From Clostridia bacterium (lineage in GTDB: Bacteria > Bacillota > Clostridia > Peptostreptococcales > Anaerovoracaceae): a stretch of DNA of 64,000 bases. Positions 1 to 9,154 of this stretch are shown piece after piece (positions within the stretch are counted from its first letter, which is position 1; the number at the start of each line of letters is the position of its first letter). The notes under the pieces were generated by a model. The model was given only the letters and a program-made list of their open reading frames with translations. It made no database searches and was not told where the DNA came from. The translations under genes were made by a program, and so were the position numbers. Where the stretch lies: positions 62,001 through 126,000 of the forward strand of contig CABJAP010000006.1 of assembly GCA_902363595.1 (NCBI GenBank), written 5' to 3'.

Positions 1-693
1 CAGTGCATGCTGGAAGCAAACGGCGAATCTCTGAAGGATAAGAAGGTTGCCATCTCCGGATTCGGTAATGTATCCTGGGGTACAGCAATGAAGCTGAACG
101 AGCTGGGCGCAAAAGTTATCACAATCTCCGGTCCTGACGGATATATCTACGATCCAGACGGCGTTTCCGGCGAAAAAGTTGATTACATGCTCGAGCTGAG
201 AGGATCCGGCAAGAACATCTGCGCACCTTATGCTGACAAGTTCCCTGGCGCTACTTTCTACGCTGGAAAGAAACCTTGGGAAGTTGAAGCGGATCTGTAC
301 ATCCCATGCGCTACTCAGAATGAAATCAGAGAAGACGACGCAAAATCTTTCGTAGAAAGAGGCGTTAAGTTCGTATGCGAAGGATCCAACATGTCCTCCA
401 CAAACGAAGCGATCAAAATCATGCAGGACGGCGGAATCATCGTTGGACCTTCCAAGGCTGCTAACGCTGGCGGAGTTGCTTGCTCTTGCATCGAAATGGG
501 CCAGAACGCTGGAAAGACTGTATTCACTCCAGATCAGGTTCACGCTCAGCTGAAAGATATCATGGTTGGTATCCACAAGGCTTGTCAGGAAGCTGCTGAA
601 GAATATGGATTCGGCTACAATCTGGTTGCCGGCGCTAACATCGCTGGATTCCTGAAGGTTGCTGACGCTATGATGGCTCAGGGCATCTGCTAA
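1..693 (+). CDS. gdhA: Glutamate dehydrogenase, C-terminal part (5' end outside window)
   Basis: The reading frame is already open at base 1 and ends with TAA at 691-693, so about 230 C-terminal residues are visible. They form the NAD(P)-binding Rossmann half of a hexameric glutamate dehydrogenase, which interconverts glutamate with 2-oxoglutarate and ammonia. Visible signatures are the dinucleotide loop GFGNVSWG, the GSNMSSTNEA segment and the highly conserved GPSKAANAGGVA stretch. A strong hairpin terminator follows. The family call is secure. NADP rather than NAD preference is only suggested by similarity to GdhA-type enzymes. Confidence 0.95.
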   Translation, partial: QCMLEANGESLKDKKVAISGFGNVSWGTAMKLNELGAKVITISGPDGYIYDPDGVSGEKVDYMLELRGSGKNICAPYADKFPGATFYAGKKPWEVEADLYIPCATQNEIREDDAKSFVERGVKFVCEGSNMSSTNEAIKIMQDGGIIVGPSKAANAGGVACSCIEMGQNAGKTVFTPDQVHAQLKDIMVGIHKACQEAAEEYGFGYNLVAGANIAGFLKVADAMMAQGIC

Positions 694-726
694 ACACAGC
701 CTACATAAAAGTTTGATTACTATTTT

Positions 727-763
727 AAAGGACGCTTCGCTTCGTGCAGGCGTCCTTTTTTTC
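727..763 (+). terminator. Rho-independent terminator of gdhA
   Basis: AAAGGACGC at 727-735 pairs with GCGTCCTTT at 750-758, with a short loop and a following T-run. It lies 34 bases after the gdhA stop codon. Confidence 0.9.
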
Positions 764-935
764 GTATTTTTTAGTATAAGGTATATCGCCTTCCGATCAT
801 GCGGCGATGGCCGGGATGGGCTGCACTGAAGTTTAACGGCTTTGGGCAGAATGGCGCTCTACGGGAAAAAATCAGGAAAAGTTTCTAAAATTTACGCGTT
901 TTCCAACGCTTGCGCCCTCCCAACCCGGTCTCAAA

Positions 936-968
936 TCAAAAAAAGCCTCCTATTCTCAATAAGAGGCC
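936..968 (-). terminator. Leftward terminator of the CmpB-like gene
   Basis: On the minus strand GCCTC/GAGGC arms (963-967 and 945-949) are followed by a T-run, seen as AAAAAAA at 938-944 on the plus strand. It lies about 80 bases past the stop of the 1047-1601 gene. Confidence 0.6.
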
Positions 969-1046
969 CCGCAAACCCACAGCTTTGCGTAAAAAGTACA
1001 ATTTTTTATGAAAAATTTCCCGGCCTTGGATTTAGAAGCAGAGCTG

Positions 1047-1601
1047 CTAGCTATACCTGCCCCCAACTGTCAAGATCAAATCCGCAGTAAAGATCACATA
1101 TAGAACATACAACATGATCTGCCCTTTCCTCGTATCAATACATTTAAGGATCAGTCTTTTGGCAGCGGGTTCGATCAGGTACACCAGCAGGATGCCGGCA
1201 ATGGCAAAGAGGACCGCTCCCCTCAGGCACACTCTTCCCTGAATATTGAGAAACGCCTGGCTGTAATCCCACCAGGTTCTCCCCCAGATACTTTCCATCG
1301 CCCAGCTCGTTATGTATTCCAACACACAGCTAAATGCGCCGGCCAGAAAAAACAGCTTTACCGGCTGATGGCGGTAACGTCTGAGGAGCAGGCTCATCAT
1401 CACCGCGCCGACGCCGTAAATCGGCAGATAGGGCCCATAGAGAAAGCCCCGGTTTTCCCAATACCCATCGATGGCCCTGCAAAACACTTCTTCACACATC
1501 CAGCCGACCACCGAACACATTAAAAACATCGCACAATACACTTGAACCGAGAGCAAGACACTTTGCCTCGTTTCCACCTGCCCTGTCCACATTCTTTCCA
1601 T
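1047..1601 (-). CDS. CmpB-like putative ABC-transporter type IV membrane protein
   Basis: 184 residues with about five hydrophobic segments. It carries signature stretches of the PF06541 family (putative ABC-transporter type IV, CmpB-like): NRGFLYGPYLPIYGVGA near residues 50-66, LEYITSWAMES and WWDYSQ followed by the NIQGRVCLRG motif. The name of the family is historical. No ATPase partner is adjacent and the biochemical role is unknown. The gene stands alone, runs leftward and is followed by its own terminator. The ATG at 1601 has a G-rich ribosome binding site. The family assignment is confident; the function is not. Confidence 0.75.
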   Translation of the reverse strand: MERMWTGQVETRQSVLLSVQVYCAMFLMCSVVGWMCEEVFCRAIDGYWENRGFLYGPYLPIYGVGAVMMSLLLRRYRHQPVKLFFLAGAFSCVLEYITSWAMESIWGRTWWDYSQAFLNIQGRVCLRGAVLFAIAGILLVYLIEPAAKRLILKCIDTRKGQIMLYVLYVIFTADLILTVGGRYS

Positions 1602-1766
1602 GCCTATTCCCCCGCTTTCCTTCTTTCTTCCATCATTTTACCGCCTAAAAGTAACCAAATCATTTCGGAAAAATAACGATTTTATTACAATGTAGATATG
1701 GAAATTCTTACAGTAAAGTGTTATGATTATTTTATGGAATGTTGTTAAAAGAAAGGAAAAAAGGAT

Positions 1767-2543
1767 ATGTACGAAACGATCAAATACCAAGTGTCTGAAA
1801 ACATCGGATACGTAACAATCAATCGACCAAAAGCAATGAACGCCCTCAACGGCCAGGTTCTGGACGAACTCTACGCCGCATTCACAGAAGCGGCCGCAGA
1901 TGAGCAGGTAAAAGCTGTGATCCTCACCGGAGAAGGTAAAGCGTTTGTAGCCGGCGCCGACATCGCGCAGATGAACCAGCTGGATGCTATTGAAGGCCGA
2001 GCCTTGATCGCCAAGGGCCACAAAGTAATGAACTACATGGAATCCATCGAAAAGCCTTTTATCGCAGCAGTAAACGGATTTGCTCTGGGCGGAGGCTGCG
2101 AGCTGGCTATGGCCTGTGATATCCGTATTGCATCTGAAAAAGCCAAGTTTGGTCAGCCGGAAGTAAACCTGGGCATCATCCCGGGCTTTGGCGGAACCCA
2201 GAGACTGCCCCGCCTGGTTGGAAAAGGAATGGCAAAATACATGATCATGACTGCAGAGATGATTGGCGCTGAAGAAGCATGCCGCATCGGTCTGGTGGAA
2301 AAAGTGGTCGCGCCGGAAGAACTGATCCCTGCCTGCGAAAAGCTGGCTCAGACGATCATGTCCAAAGCTCCCATCGCCATTGGAATTGCCAAGACAACCA
2401 TCAATAACGGCTATGACCTGGATATGCGCGCTGCCAGCGCACTGGAAATCGAAGCATTTGCCTCCACCTTTGCTTCTCAGGACAAGACCGAAGGCATGAC
2501 CGCTTTCCTGGAAAAGAAAGAAGCCAAGTTCCAGAATAAATAA
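1767..2543 (+). CDS. crt: Crotonase / 3-hydroxybutyryl-CoA dehydratase-type enoyl-CoA hydratase
   Basis: 258 residues, the usual length of a short-chain enoyl-CoA hydratase. It catalyses reversible hydration of crotonyl-CoA to 3-hydroxybutyryl-CoA in cytoplasmic butyrate or amino-acid fermentation. The CoA-binding and oxyanion-hole segments are visible (AFVAGADI near 59-66 and GFALGGG at 104-110), as are both catalytic glutamates, E112 in GGGCELA and E132 in FGQPEVNLG. The ATG follows AAAGGA. The gene is monocistronic: the usual partners (bcd, etfAB, hbd, thl) are not beside it. Substrate chain length is inferred from similarity to clostridial Crt. Confidence 0.9.
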   Translation: MYETIKYQVSENIGYVTINRPKAMNALNGQVLDELYAAFTEAAADEQVKAVILTGEGKAFVAGADIAQMNQLDAIEGRALIAKGHKVMNYMESIEKPFIAAVNGFALGGGCELAMACDIRIASEKAKFGQPEVNLGIIPGFGGTQRLPRLVGKGMAKYMIMTAEMIGAEEACRIGLVEKVVAPEELIPACEKLAQTIMSKAPIAIGIAKTTINNGYDLDMRAASALEIEAFASTFASQDKTEGMTAFLEKKEAKFQNK

Positions 2544-2571
2544 ATCATTTGAGGAAATCGATTTCTAAATG

Positions 2572-2632
2572 AAAAACACCTCTTAACCAAATTCGGGCTA
2601 TGTCCCCAATTGATTAAGAGGTGTTCTATTTT
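2572..2632. terminator. Bidirectional terminator between crt and lplA
   Basis: AACACCTCTTAA at 2575-2586 is the exact complement of TTAAGAGGTGTT at 2614-2625. A T-run follows on the plus strand and an A-run precedes it. The converging crt and lipoate-ligase operon both end here. Confidence 0.85.
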
Positions 2633-2660
2633 TTCAGCGCGGGCTGCTTTCTTCTGAAAT

Positions 2661-3674
2661 TCAGACCGCTTCTGCGATCCATGAAAATATCTCTTCCATT
2701 ACAGCTTCCCCCGCCTCACCGTATACGCCGCTTCTGCTTCCGGCGCTTATCTTTTTCAGCGCGTCGTACACCTGGTGCTTATCATGCCGCAGACCCGTAA
2801 GACCTGCCGCGATCCCCTCGGCGATGTTGGGGTCCATGAAATCTGAAAACACGTTAATGTCTTCGATCATTCCCCCGTTCACCCGGATCTGCAGCGCCAG
2901 CTGGCCCAGATCAAACATTTTGGAAATCTCATACTGAAAATCGATCTTTCGTCCAAGAGTCCAATCCCATGAGCCATATTTGCGGGTCAATTCTGCGATC
3001 TGCGCCTGATCCAGCGCCTCTTGCGCCAAAGGCTCTGCCGATTTCCCATAAACCTCTTCAAAGGCCTCTATCAGACGAAGCTTCAGCGTCGCTGCTGTAA
3101 TGCCGGCGGCATGGGATTTCAAGTTTGTCACTCTGGACTTTACGGAATCGATACCTTTGGACTGCAGTTTCTGTTTTGAAACGGTCAGGTAGCGGGAAAG
3201 CTTTTCCATATCCACATCCATCATGATGGTGCCGTGGTGATAGCAGCGCCTGCCCCTCTCATAAAAAGCATTCCCCGAAATCTTCTGCCCATGGACAGTA
3301 ATGTCGTTTCGTCCCGTCTTTTTTGCATCAATGCCGAACTTTTTCAGTGCGCAGATGATCACCTCAAGCTGGCGATCCACATCGTAATTTTCCTTGCAGC
3401 AGAGAAAGGTGAAATTCAGGTTGCCCGTATCATGGTATACCGCTCCGCCTCCGGACATCCGGCGAACCAGCACACCGCCCTCTGCCTCCAGCTTGTTCAC
3501 ATCGCACTCTTTCCAGGCATTCTGATTCTTTCCGATCACAACCGTATTTTGGTTCTGCCACAGATATAAGATGCACTCATCCTCCGCACAGTGAAAAAAC
3601 AATGCTTCCTCCAGCGCCAGATTCTGCCGCGGATCCGTTGATACGCTTTCAATATGGGAAATCCGATTGATCAT
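2661..3674 (-). CDS. lplA: Lipoate-protein ligase A
   Basis: 337 residues. LplA adenylates lipoate and transfers it to the lysine of lipoyl domains. The conserved RRMSGGGAVYHD motif (71-82) and the GQKISGNA lysine motif (K131) are present, followed by a C-terminal accessory domain, so this is the full-length bacterial LplA form. It lies 27 bases downstream of the E3 gene and is the last gene of the dehydrogenase operon. Its natural job is therefore to lipoylate the E2 and E3 lipoyl domains encoded just upstream. An AGGAGGT site precedes the ATG at 3674. Confidence 0.92.
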   Translation of the reverse strand: MINRISHIESVSTDPRQNLALEEALFFHCAEDECILYLWQNQNTVVIGKNQNAWKECDVNKLEAEGGVLVRRMSGGGAVYHDTGNLNFTFLCCKENYDVDRQLEVIICALKKFGIDAKKTGRNDITVHGQKISGNAFYERGRRCYHHGTIMMDVDMEKLSRYLTVSKQKLQSKGIDSVKSRVTNLKSHAAGITAATLKLRLIEAFEEVYGKSAEPLAQEALDQAQIAELTRKYGSWDWTLGRKIDFQYEISKMFDLGQLALQIRVNGGMIEDINVFSDFMDPNIAEGIAAGLTGLRHDKHQVYDALKKISAGSRSGVYGEAGEAVMEEIFSWIAEAV

Positions 3675-3701
3675 ATTTCACCTCCTGAGCCTTAAACCGA
3701 A

Positions 3702-5444
3702 TTAAAAGTGGATCGCTCTGCCTCCTGCCGCATGCATCGCTTCATGCATAACTTCGGAAACAGTCGGATGAGGATGGACGGACATTGCGATTTCCTCGGC
3801 CGTGCTTTCCAGCTTCATGGCCGCGACTGCCTCGGCAATCATATCGGTCGCATGGATGCAGTACATGTGTACGCCTACGATCTCGCCGTATTTGGGCTCT
3901 GCGACCACTTTCACAAGGCCTCTCTCCTCCCCTGCGACTTTTGCTTTACCGTTTGCCAGCAGAGGGAACTTGCCCACATTTACCTTACCGTACGTTTCAG
4001 CCGCCTGCTTTTCCGTCAGGCCGACGCAGGCAATTTCCGGCTGGATGTAGATCGCGCTGGGGATCTTGTCGTAATCCATGGATACCTTTTTACCGCAGAT
4101 CGTTTCCACTGCTATGATCCCTTCCATAGAAGCGGTGTGGGCCAGCATTGCCTTGCCGTTTACATCGCCGATGGCATAGATGTTGGGAACCGATGTCTTT
4201 AACGTGTTGTCGGTTACGATGGCTCCCCGCTCCGTCTTGATTCCAAGAGCGTCTGTATCGATGCCGTCAAGGCTGGGGCCTCTTCCGACAGCCATCAGTA
4301 CCTGATCCGCCTTAACTTCCTCAGATGCGCCGTCCTTTTCAAACTTCACGCCGTCTGCTGTAATTGCAGTCACTTTTGCACTTGTATGGATGTCAATTCC
4401 CATTTCTGTCAAATGTCCGGTAACCTGCGCGGTAATCTCTTCATCCACCATTGGCAGAATGCGATCTAAGAATTCCACCACCGTAACCTTCACACCGATG
4501 GCTGCCAGGAAATAAGCAAATTCAACACCGATGACTCCGCCGCCGATTACTGCCATGGATTCGGGCTTTTCATCCAGATCCAGCATCTCTGTGCTGGTGA
4601 GCACGGTCGCTTTGGGATCGATGTCGATGGGCAGGCTCTTGGCCTGGGAACCGGTGGCAATGATGATGTTCTCCGCTGTGATCGTCTTTCCTGCCGCTTC
4701 GATGGTATGGCTGTCCTTCAAAATGCCTTGGCCGTTTTCAATGACAACGCCGTTGCCTTTGAGCAGCGCCTGTACTCCGCCTACCAGCTGGCTCACAACG
4801 CCTTTTTTGCGCTCCTGCACCTTTTTCAGGTCCAAAGCAGCATTGCTTGTGTCCACGCCCATGACGCCGAAGTCTGCGCTTTCTTTCACTTCTTTGAGGG
4901 ATTCTACGCTTCTCAGCAGGGCCTTCGTCGGGATACATCCCACGTTGAGGCATGTACCGCCAAAATGTTCTTTTTCAATGATTACGGTCTTTTTCCCCAT
5001 CTGGGCGGCCTTGATGGCCGCAACATAACCTCCCGGGCCTCCGCCGATCACTGCGATCTCATAGTCATAGACAGAGCCGTTGTCTGCTGCCGGAACTGTC
5101 CCTTTGGTTTCACCCGCTTCCTGGGCCGGTGCGGCAGCCTCAGCGGCCGGAGCATTGCCTTTAAGCTGGGCCAGCGCGTCCGCTTCCATTGCCGCTATAT
5201 CCTCCTCCCTGCTGCCTATGATGGCGATGGGCAGGGTTACAGGAATGGTATCTCCCGCATTGATGAAAAGCTTTCTTACCACTCCATCGCCTGTCGCCTC
5301 AATGTCCATGTTTGTTTTATCGGTTTCTACGGAAAACAGGGGTTCTCCCTTGGAAACGGTATCACCTTCCCCTTTATACCACTCCACCAGTTTTCCTTCA
5401 TTCATATTAAAGCCCAATTTGGGCATAATGATTAGTTCGGCCAT
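3702..5444 (-). CDS. acoL: Dihydrolipoyl dehydrogenase (E3) with N-terminal lipoyl domain
   Basis: 580 residues, about 110 longer than a plain E3. Residues 1-78 are a lipoyl domain with lipoylation lysine K43 (ETDKTNMD), followed by an Ala/Glu-rich linker. A flavoprotein disulfide reductase follows: FAD loop VIGGGPGGY near 132-140, redox disulfide in GGTCLNVGC (C165/C170), NAD loop VIGGGVIG and the C-terminal His-Glu pair in HPHPTVSE (H559, E564). It reoxidises dihydrolipoamide to form NADH. The lipoyl domain is very similar to that of the upstream E2, suggesting duplication. acoL is used by analogy with acetoin-dehydrogenase operons; a pyruvate complex cannot be excluded. Confidence 0.93.
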   Translation of the reverse strand: MAELIIMPKLGFNMNEGKLVEWYKGEGDTVSKGEPLFSVETDKTNMDIEATGDGVVRKLFINAGDTIPVTLPIAIIGSREEDIAAMEADALAQLKGNAPAAEAAAPAQEAGETKGTVPAADNGSVYDYEIAVIGGGPGGYVAAIKAAQMGKKTVIIEKEHFGGTCLNVGCIPTKALLRSVESLKEVKESADFGVMGVDTSNAALDLKKVQERKKGVVSQLVGGVQALLKGNGVVIENGQGILKDSHTIEAAGKTITAENIIIATGSQAKSLPIDIDPKATVLTSTEMLDLDEKPESMAVIGGGVIGVEFAYFLAAIGVKVTVVEFLDRILPMVDEEITAQVTGHLTEMGIDIHTSAKVTAITADGVKFEKDGASEEVKADQVLMAVGRGPSLDGIDTDALGIKTERGAIVTDNTLKTSVPNIYAIGDVNGKAMLAHTASMEGIIAVETICGKKVSMDYDKIPSAIYIQPEIACVGLTEKQAAETYGKVNVGKFPLLANGKAKVAGEERGLVKVVAEPKYGEIVGVHMYCIHATDMIAEAVAAMKLESTAEEIAMSVHPHPTVSEVMHEAMHAAGGRAIHF

Positions 5445-5479
5445 TTATCTGTTCCTTTCTACACTTCTATCATACATAC

Positions 5480-6889
5480 TTATACCAGCAAACTGATCGG
5501 GCTTTCCAGCAGATTCTTGATTTCTGTTACAAACTGGGCTGCCAGAAGTCCGTCGATGATTCTGTGGTCAACCGACACCTGAATGTTCATCATCGGCTTG
5601 ATGGCTACTTCTTTGCTGCCGTCAGCCTTTGTCACAACCACCGGCTCGTCCTTGGTGGAGCTGATGGACAAGATGCCCACTTCCGGCGGATTGATGATCG
5701 CCGTGAAGTTTTCGATCCCGAACATTCCCAGGTTGGAGATGGTGAAGGTACCTCCGGTATATTCATGGATAGCCAGTTTTCCTGCTCTTGCCTTTTCAAA
5801 CAGCGGCGAGGAAGCTTGGGAAAGCTCTACCACGCTCATGTTCTGCGAGTCTTTGATATTGGGTACGATCAAACCAGTCGGAGATGCCACCGCGATCCCC
5901 AGATTGACGCTCTTGTATTTCACAATGGTGTCTCCCACCAGAGAGGAGTTCATCTCCGGATACTTTTGCAGGGCAATGATGGTCGCTCTTGCAATATAAT
6001 CGGTTACAGAAGTCTTTTTATCCTGTGCCTCATTGACCTGTTTTCTGATTTCCAGCAATTTTTCCAGGTTGACCTTCTGTGTAAAGTACAGATGGGGCGC
6101 TGTGAATTTGCTTTCGGACAAACGGTCGCCGATGACTTTACGCACTCCTGCATAAGGTATTTCTTCCAGAATTTCTTTTCCGTCCGGCGAGAATTTCTTT
6201 TCGCCATCCTCGCAGGCGCAGGCCGTTTCTTGTGCTGCTGTTTTTTCTTTGGCCGCGATGGCTTTTTCCACATCTTCCTTCATGATCTTGCCGTTTGCTC
6301 CGGTCCCGGTTACCGATTCCAGATCAATGCCTTCGGCTTCAGCCATAGCTTTGGCAACCGGCGTCGCCTTCAGCTTGTTGGATTCCAGATAGTCTAAGAT
6401 GTCCTGTTCGCAGATGCCGCCCTGCCATCCGGTGCCGGCAATATCCAGCCCTTCCAGAGACAGATCTTTTTCTGCTGCCGCTCTTCTTGCTCTCGGCGTG
6501 ATCTTCATTCTGCCGCCTTCTGCCTTTGGCGCCGGCGCGGCTGCCTTCTTTTCTTCAACAGGAGCCTCAGCTTCTTCTTTTTCCGCAGGCGCGGCTCCGC
6601 CGCCCGCAAGCTGTGCCTTCGCATCGGCTATGGCCGCGGAAACGTCCTCTCCTTCCGCGCCGATCACAGCGATGGGCAGGGTTACCGGGATCGCATCTCC
6701 CGCTTCGATGAGCAGGGCTTTTACAATGCCGTCTCCGGTAGCTTCAATATCCATATTGGTCTTGTCTGTCTCCACCGAGAAAAGGGGCTCGCCTTTTGCG
6801 ATGGAGTCACCTTCGTTTTTATACCACTCTACCAGCTTGCCTTCGTTCATATTGAATCCAAGCTTGGGCATGATGATGATTTCTGCCAT
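5480..6889 (-). CDS. acoC: 2-oxoacid dehydrogenase E2 acyltransferase
   Basis: 469 residues: lipoyl domain 1-78 (lysine K43), Ala/Glu-rich linker, then two consecutive peripheral-subunit-binding-like segments (about 129-168, starting KITPRARRAAAEK, and 174-211, starting KATPVAKAMAEAE), and the trimeric catalytic acyltransferase domain. The active-site motif DHRIIDG contains H442 and D446. It transfers the acetyl group from lipoyl to CoA as the core of the complex. Two binding segments are more than usual for a short E2. The gene lies between E1-beta and E3 with small gaps. acoC is assigned by context only. Confidence 0.92.
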   Translation of the reverse strand: MAEIIIMPKLGFNMNEGKLVEWYKNEGDSIAKGEPLFSVETDKTNMDIEATGDGIVKALLIEAGDAIPVTLPIAVIGAEGEDVSAAIADAKAQLAGGGAAPAEKEEAEAPVEEKKAAAPAPKAEGGRMKITPRARRAAAEKDLSLEGLDIAGTGWQGGICEQDILDYLESNKLKATPVAKAMAEAEGIDLESVTGTGANGKIMKEDVEKAIAAKEKTAAQETACACEDGEKKFSPDGKEILEEIPYAGVRKVIGDRLSESKFTAPHLYFTQKVNLEKLLEIRKQVNEAQDKKTSVTDYIARATIIALQKYPEMNSSLVGDTIVKYKSVNLGIAVASPTGLIVPNIKDSQNMSVVELSQASSPLFEKARAGKLAIHEYTGGTFTISNLGMFGIENFTAIINPPEVGILSISSTKDEPVVVTKADGSKEVAIKPMMNIQVSVDHRIIDGLLAAQFVTEIKNLLESPISLLV

Positions 6890-6908
6890 GTTACCGCTCC
6901 TCTCTTCC

Positions 6909-7883
6909 TTATTTGAAATAGGTCTTTACTTTTTCATACACCTTGTCAGCCGATGGAATCAGCGGGAACTCCAGAGCCGGGCTGAAGGGCAGTGGTACGT
7001 TGGGGTTGCTTACTCTGCCGCATGGAGCATCCAGATAATAGAAGATATCGTCGGCTACAGCAGCGGCTACTTCCGCGCCGATTCCGCAGCGTTCGTGGGC
7101 TTCGTCGGCTACGATCAGCTTACCTGTTTTTTTCACGGATTCAACGATGGTCTGGATATCCAGGGGCACGATGGTCCGCAGATCGATGATTTCGCAGTCA
7201 ATGCCTTCCTTGGCAAGCTTTTCTGCCGCTTCCTCTGACTTCATGACCATGGAGGATGTGGCCGCGATGGTGATATCCTTTCCTTCTCTGGCGATTCTAG
7301 CCTTGCCGAAAGGAATCGGTTCGATGACATCGTCCACCTTGAACGTCTTATTGTATTCCATCTTGTGCTCCAGGAATAAAACAGGATCATCGTCCCGGAT
7401 TGCGGTCATCAGAAGGCCTGCTGCTTCCTGCGCGGTTGAAGGAATGGCGATCTTTGTTCCCGGGAACTGGGCCGCCATGGCCTGCATGGACTGGGAATGC
7501 TGAGCGGCCGAAGATCTTCCGGCGCCGATGGGGCATCGGATGGTCATGGGTACGTTGCACTGTCCGCCCGACATATAACGAATTTTTGCCATCTGATTGA
7601 TCACCTGATCCGCCGCTACCAGCAGGAAGTCGGAAAACATCAGCTCAATAACAGGCCGCAGGCCGGTCAGCGCCATTCCAACGCCCATTCCCACGAATCC
7701 CTGTTCCGAAATCGGGGTGTCCTTGACTCTCAAGTCGCCGTACTTTTCCAAAAGTCCTTCCGTACATTTGAAGTTTCCGCCGATGAAGCCGATATCCTCT
7801 CCCAGCATAACGATATTTTCATCCCGCTCCATCTCTTTATCCAATGTTTCCGCAATCAACTGCGCGTATCTTATTTCTCTCAT
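6909..7883 (-). CDS. acoB: 2-oxoacid dehydrogenase E1 beta subunit
   Basis: 324 residues, the normal size of a separate E1-beta subunit. It begins REIRYAQLIAETLDKEM and contains the GEDIGFIGG, DTPISEQGFVG and ADEAHERCG motifs typical of E1-beta of acetoin, pyruvate and branched-chain complexes. Together with E1-alpha it forms the thiamine-diphosphate-dependent decarboxylase/acyl-lipoate synthase. An AAGGAGA site precedes the ATG at 7883. The order alpha-beta-E2-E3 and the AcoR-like regulator next door favour acetoin cleavage, with pyruvate as the alternative. Confidence 0.92.
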   Translation of the reverse strand: MREIRYAQLIAETLDKEMERDENIVMLGEDIGFIGGNFKCTEGLLEKYGDLRVKDTPISEQGFVGMGVGMALTGLRPVIELMFSDFLLVAADQVINQMAKIRYMSGGQCNVPMTIRCPIGAGRSSAAQHSQSMQAMAAQFPGTKIAIPSTAQEAAGLLMTAIRDDDPVLFLEHKMEYNKTFKVDDVIEPIPFGKARIAREGKDITIAATSSMVMKSEEAAEKLAKEGIDCEIIDLRTIVPLDIQTIVESVKKTGKLIVADEAHERCGIGAEVAAAVADDIFYYLDAPCGRVSNPNVPLPFSPALEFPLIPSADKVYEKVKTYFK

Positions 7884-7909
7884 GGTTCTATTCTCCTTCC
7901 TACAATCCT

Positions 7910-8899
7910 CTACAGGGTTCCCTGCTGAAATACGTCGGTATATGCTTCTTCTGCGTCAGGATATGGACTGTCTGCCGCAAATTTTACTGCTTCCTGAATT
8001 TCTGCTTCGATCCGCTCTTCCAGTGCTGCGATTTCTGCTTCCTCTGCCTTGCCCGCTTCGATCATTTCTTTCCTCAGATTCGCTACCGGACACCTTGCCA
8101 TCCAGTCTTCTTTTTCTGTTTTGCTTCTTCTCTGTCTGTAGACCGCCGGATCGCCCACGTGATGTCCCTGCCATCTGTAGGTCTTGCATTCGATGATGGT
8201 CGGGCCTTTCCCGTCTCTCGCGCGTTTTACCGCTTTCTTTGCTGCTTCATAAACGGCGGTAACATCCATTCCGTCCACGACCACGCCCGGGATATCGTAG
8301 GCCTTGGCTCTCACGGCCAGGTCCGGCGTATTGGTTACATCGCGAATATCTACGGAAATACCGTAGAGGTTGTTTTCAATGACATAAACACAGGGCAGAT
8401 CCCATGCTGCCGCCATATTAATGCTTTCGTGGAAGGTTCCTTCGTTGGTAGCCGAATCGCCCATGAAGGAAACGGCTACCTGGTCGGTTCCTTTATACTT
8501 GATTGTATAGGCCGCGCCTGTGGCAATGGGAATCTCCCCGCCCACAATACCGTTGGCCCCTAAAATACCCTTATCCATGGCCATGATGTGCATGGAGCCG
8601 CCCTTGCCGTTGGAGTAGCCCGTCTCTTTGCCCAGGATCTCCGCCATCATTCGATCAATGTCCGCGCCTCTTGCCACCAGGTGTCCGTGACCTCTGTGGG
8701 TGCTTCCGATGTAGTCGTCGTCCTTTAATGCCGCGCACACGCCGGTAGCCACCGCTTCTTCACCCAGATACAAGTGGGCAAGACCTGCCATCATACCCTT
8801 CTTATAAAACTCAAAGGTCTCTTCTTCAAATCGTCTCATTTTGAACATGGTTTCGTAGAACGCCATGAGCTGTTCTTTGCTGTAATCCTTTACTTTCAT
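7910..8899 (-). CDS. acoA: 2-oxoacid dehydrogenase E1 alpha subunit
   Basis: 329 residues from the ATG at 8897-8899, chosen because GGGAGGT lies just upstream; a longer frame to 8950 has no such site. The thiamine-diphosphate fold motif starts GDSATNEG (147-154) and ends ENN (175-177). The STHRGHGH substrate-pocket histidine motif lies near 66-73. It is the first gene of the operon, with a short leader after the sigma-54 promoter at 8974-8989. Sequence alone does not separate acetoin from pyruvate dehydrogenase; the AcoR-type activator beside it tips the balance to acetoin. Confidence 0.9.
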   Translation of the reverse strand: MKVKDYSKEQLMAFYETMFKMRRFEEETFEFYKKGMMAGLAHLYLGEEAVATGVCAALKDDDYIGSTHRGHGHLVARGADIDRMMAEILGKETGYSNGKGGSMHIMAMDKGILGANGIVGGEIPIATGAAYTIKYKGTDQVAVSFMGDSATNEGTFHESINMAAAWDLPCVYVIENNLYGISVDIRDVTNTPDLAVRAKAYDIPGVVVDGMDVTAVYEAAKKAVKRARDGKGPTIIECKTYRWQGHHVGDPAVYRQRRSKTEKEDWMARCPVANLRKEMIEAGKAEEAEIAALEERIEAEIQEAVKFAADSPYPDAEEAYTDVFQQGTL

Positions 8900-8973
8900 A
8901 ATAACCTCCCTGATATGTTTATTTTGTTTGCACTGTAGAACATGCCACATCTGCTCTCGTCATATTATTAAAG

Positions 8974-8989
8974 AGCAATCTGCGTGCCA
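8974..8989 (-). promoter_or_regulatory. Sigma-54 promoter of the dehydrogenase operon
   Basis: The minus strand reads TGGCAC, five bases, TTGCT, an exact match to the sigma-54 consensus TGGCAC-N5-TTGCW. The start codon of E1-alpha is about 75 bases downstream. Confidence 0.9.
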
Positions 8990-9100
8990 ATTATAAAGCG
9001 CGCAACACACTCATCGTTGTTATTGTTGGAATTTCAACGTTTAGAACCATAAATCCCTATCGCGCAGAGATGGTTTTGTTTTCGTCGGTTCATTAAACCA

Positions 9101-9154
9101 TGACATTTTTACATGTTTTTGGCATAAGACTGACACTTTTGCAAAAAAATGACA
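9101..9154. promoter_or_regulatory. Candidate upstream activator sites (TGACA repeats)
   Basis: TGACATTTTT at 9101 and TGACACTTTT at 9131 are direct repeats exactly 30 bases apart, about three helical turns. A third TGACA is at 9150. They sit roughly 110-165 bases upstream of the sigma-54 promoter, the usual distance for enhancer sites. Assignment to the adjacent activator is inference. Confidence 0.45.

Larger units (their letters stand above)
694..1046. other. Intergenic region without a supported gene
   Basis: The interval holds the gdhA terminator (727-763) and a leftward terminator (936-968). A short open frame at 842-1090 has no ribosome binding site, resembles no known family and runs through the terminator of the opposite gene. 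I therefore see no gene here. Confidence 0.6.

Noticed and set aside
842..1090. Rightward open frame of 82 codons
   Set aside because: No ribosome binding site, no family resemblance, overlaps the end and terminator of the opposite CmpB-like gene.
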